This document shows positions 5,514 through 6,811 of a DNA stretch of 6,811 nt, piece after piece. How positions within the stretch are numbered: the stretch's first letter is position 1; each line of letters starts with the position of its first letter. Made by a program: the position numbers and the translations under genes. The notes beneath the pieces are model-generated. The model worked only from the letters and a program-made list of their open reading frames with translations, did no database searches and was not told where the DNA came from. The stretch is from Bifidobacteriaceae bacterium (GTDB lineage Bacteria > Actinomycetota > Actinomycetes > Actinomycetales > WQXJ01). The stretch spans positions 1 to 6,811 of the forward strand of contig JAISBQ010000058.1 of NCBI GenBank assembly GCA_031266115.1, read 5' to 3'.

Positions 5514-6811
5514 TTACCAGGTGGCTGGTTCCCATGGTGGGGTGGTGGGTGTGGGTGGTGGGAGGCGGTAGATGTGTCCCATGGGTGAGGTGACGGTGAG
5601 GATTCCGGTGTCGATGTCGCGGTTCCAGTCCCATCCGGCGAGGGTCTTTAGCCGATGGTGTGGACGACAGAGAGGTTGAAGGTTGGAGGCGACGGTCTGG
5701 TCAATAGCGGGCCGACCAGGGTCAAAGGGAAGCAGATGGTCCAGGTCACAGGCCCACGCGGGGCGCTGACACCCCGGGAATCGGCACGTCTGGTCGCGGA
5801 GGGTGACGGTGGTCTGGATCGTGGGTGAGGGCCGGTAGGAGTGGCAGGCCATGGTCTCGGCGGGCCAGGCCTCGGGCGGGAACACCGGTGTTGGACGCGG
5901 GCCCGCTACTCGTGTTCCGGTGGGTTCACCTATCACACTGGGCTCATGGGAGCCGGTCCAGGGTGGGCCACCGTCCGCCGGGTCGACACCGGGCGGGAGG
6001 ATGTCGGGCGCACCGGCATCCTCGTCGTGGTGGGGTGTGGTGGGTGGGGCGGTCAGTCCGGGTGGGTAGGTGCGTTTTCCGACACCTGTGACGCGTCCGG
6101 TGTGGGGGTCGCAGTAGATCGCGGACCAGGTGGCGTCCTGGGCGATAGCGCGCGCCGCGCGTGCGGGTAGGGTCCCGTATCCGATGAGTTCAGCGGGAAA
6201 CTCATCGGATCCGAGCAACGCTTCGGCACGAGCGACCACGACCACACGCGGACGAACCGTATCGACGGGTTTGCCGGTCATCAATGGTCCCGACGGGCTG
6301 AACAGGTCCGTGAGCGCGTCGGCGCGCCGGTTCCCTAGTGTCCGGGTGATCTCCACGTCACGGGCACAGGCTGGATCCCCCTCGGGGGCATATTCCTCCC
6401 ACCGGACATCCACTGCTTCATCGTCATCCTGGTGTTCAGGAGGAACCATGTCCTCCCGAACCGGCTCATCACCATCCCCGGGCGACCATCCATCGGGCCA
6501 GTCCACCGACCCGCCAGGCGACCCACACGATCCATCACGCCCAGGCTGTCCATCGGGTTGGTGGGGTCGTGAGACCGTGCCACCAGACTCATCTGAAGTG
6601 TCAGGAGTCCCACCAGCACATCCCGTAAAACCAGCACCCACCCGGTGGGAACCCATCCGAACACCACCAGCGGGAACACTGGAACCAGCGGGAATGCTGG
6701 GATCACCCGGAAGGCCACGATCAGCGGGACTAGCGGAGTCACCGAGACCATCGGGACCAGTGGGGTCAGTGGGGCCACGGTTGGGTGTCGTGTTCGCGGT
6801 AGGGGGATCGA
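5514..6811 (-). CDS. DUF222/HNH endonuclease-like protein, 13E12 type (N-terminus cut by window edge)
   Basis: The minus-strand frame is open from the window edge to TAA at 5514-5516 (431 residues visible). The gene must start outside, because part of the DUF222 domain is missing. An internal ATG at 6656 is not a credible start. In this partial numbering, residues about 1-140 are Pro/Gly/Asp-rich with hexapeptide repeats. Residues about 160-250 are the end of DUF222 (RRADALTDLF, PRVVVVARAEALLG, YGTLPARAARAIAQDATW, DPHTGRVTGVGKRTYPP). Residues about 251-330 are another Pro-rich insert. The HNH domain follows: CRFPGC (342-347), CDLDH (354-358), NLQPLC (376-381), RPHHRLKT (382-389). These hold the HNH histidine and asparagine and two Cys/His pairs for zinc. 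The family is abundant in actinobacteria, often in many copies; its biological role is not established, though HNH folds cut DNA. It converges on the exporter operon across the insertion sequence. Confidence 0.88.
   Translation of the reverse strand, partial: DPPTANTTPNRGPTDPTGPDGLGDSASPADRGLPGDPSIPAGSSVPAGGVRMGSHRVGAGFTGCAGGTPDTSDESGGTVSRPHQPDGQPGRDGSCGSPGGSVDWPDGWSPGDGDEPVREDMVPPEHQDDDEAVDVRWEEYAPEGDPACARDVEITRTLGNRRADALTDLFSPSGPLMTGKPVDTVRPRVVVVARAEALLGSDEFPAELIGYGTLPARAARAIAQDATWSAIYCDPHTGRVTGVGKRTYPPGLTAPPTTPHHDEDAGAPDILPPGVDPADGGPPWTGSHEPSVIGEPTGTRVAGPRPTPVFPPEAWPAETMACHSYRPSPTIQTTVTLRDQTCRFPGCQRPAWACDLDHLLPFDPGRPAIDQTVASNLQPLCRPHHRLKTLAGWDWNRDIDTGILTVTSPMGHIYRLPPPTPTTPPWEPATW
5539..5562 (+). 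other. Potential G-quadruplex motif near the 3' end of the HNH gene
   Basis: The plus strand has four G-runs, at 5539-5542, 5547-5549, 5553-5555 and 5560-5562, separated by loops of 4, 3 and 4 bases. This satisfies the usual G3+N1-7 rule. It is the template strand of the HNH gene and encodes a Pro/Thr-rich tail (PPPTPTTPPW). It may simply reflect proline codons. Confidence 0.5.
6179..6210. repeat. Perfect 12-bp inverted repeat within the DUF222 coding region
   Basis: ATCCGATGAGTT at 6179-6190 is followed, after an eight-base spacer (CAGCGGGA), by its exact reverse complement AACTCATCGGAT at 6199-6210. It encodes the stretch around SDEFPAELIGY of the HNH protein. It has no T-tract and lies mid-gene, so it is not a conventional terminator. 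Confidence 0.75.
6667..6774 (-). repeat. Degenerate 18-bp tandem repeat inside the HNH gene
   Basis: Six consecutive 18-base units can be lined up; on the plus strand they begin CCAGCGGGAA, CCAGCGGGAA, TCACCCGGAA, TCAGCGGGAC, TCACCGAGAC and CCAGTGGGGT. They encode hexapeptides such as SSVPAG, PSIPAG, RGLPGD, SASPAD, PDGLGD and PTDPTG, with Pro or Leu near position 3-4 and Gly/Asp last. The period is a multiple of three, so copy-number change would keep the frame. Confidence 0.7.

Noticed and set aside
5516..5529. ACCAG-GTGG-CTGGT hairpin at the HNH gene stop, considered as a terminator
   Set aside because: The stem is only five base pairs and no U-tract follows on the minus strand.

Overview
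The window is high-G+C DNA that reads as the chromosome of an actinomycete (Actinomycetota). Three things point there: a SpoIID/LytB protein with the actinobacterial domain order (GHGVGMSQYGAQ motif ahead of the EVPxSW core), a DUF222/HNH (13E12-type) protein, and coding frames with G/C-rich third positions. Propionibacteriaceae or a close relative would fit, but nothing here fixes the genus.

Layout. (1) 1-1780, minus strand: a secreted SpoIID/LytB-domain cell-wall protein, cut at its C-terminus by the window edge. (2) 1781-1933: a short divergent intergenic region. (3) 1934-3740, plus strand: a two-gene operon whose genes overlap by 14 bases. It encodes the permease and ATPase of a TagGH/Wzm-Wzt type ABC exporter for undecaprenyl-linked teichoic acid, O-antigen-like or other surface polysaccharide. 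(4) 3741-3861: 121 bases with no recognisable gene or clear terminator. (5) 3862-5438: a structurally complete IS3-family insertion sequence of 1577 bp, transcribed on the minus strand. It has 34-bp imperfect terminal inverted repeats, OrfA (helix-turn-helix plus coiled coil), OrfB (DD35E integrase), and a G_GGA_AAA heptamer followed by a GC-rich hairpin that should give an OrfAB fusion by -1 frameshifting. (6) 5439-5513: 75 bases of spacer. (7) 5514-6811, minus strand: a DUF222/HNH endonuclease-like protein, cut at its N-terminus by the window edge, with long proline/glycine/aspartate-rich inserts and a degenerate 18-bp tandem repeat.

How the parts relate. The exporter operon and the divergent SpoIID gene plausibly form a cell-envelope neighbourhood: one delivers a surface glycopolymer, the other acts on or regulates peptidoglycan. 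This is inferred from position and families only. The insertion sequence and the HNH protein are accessory neighbours. I see no undescribed defence or biosynthetic system. The most informative non-routine signals are the programmed-frameshift cassette, the missing target-site duplication, and the repeat and insert structure of the HNH gene.
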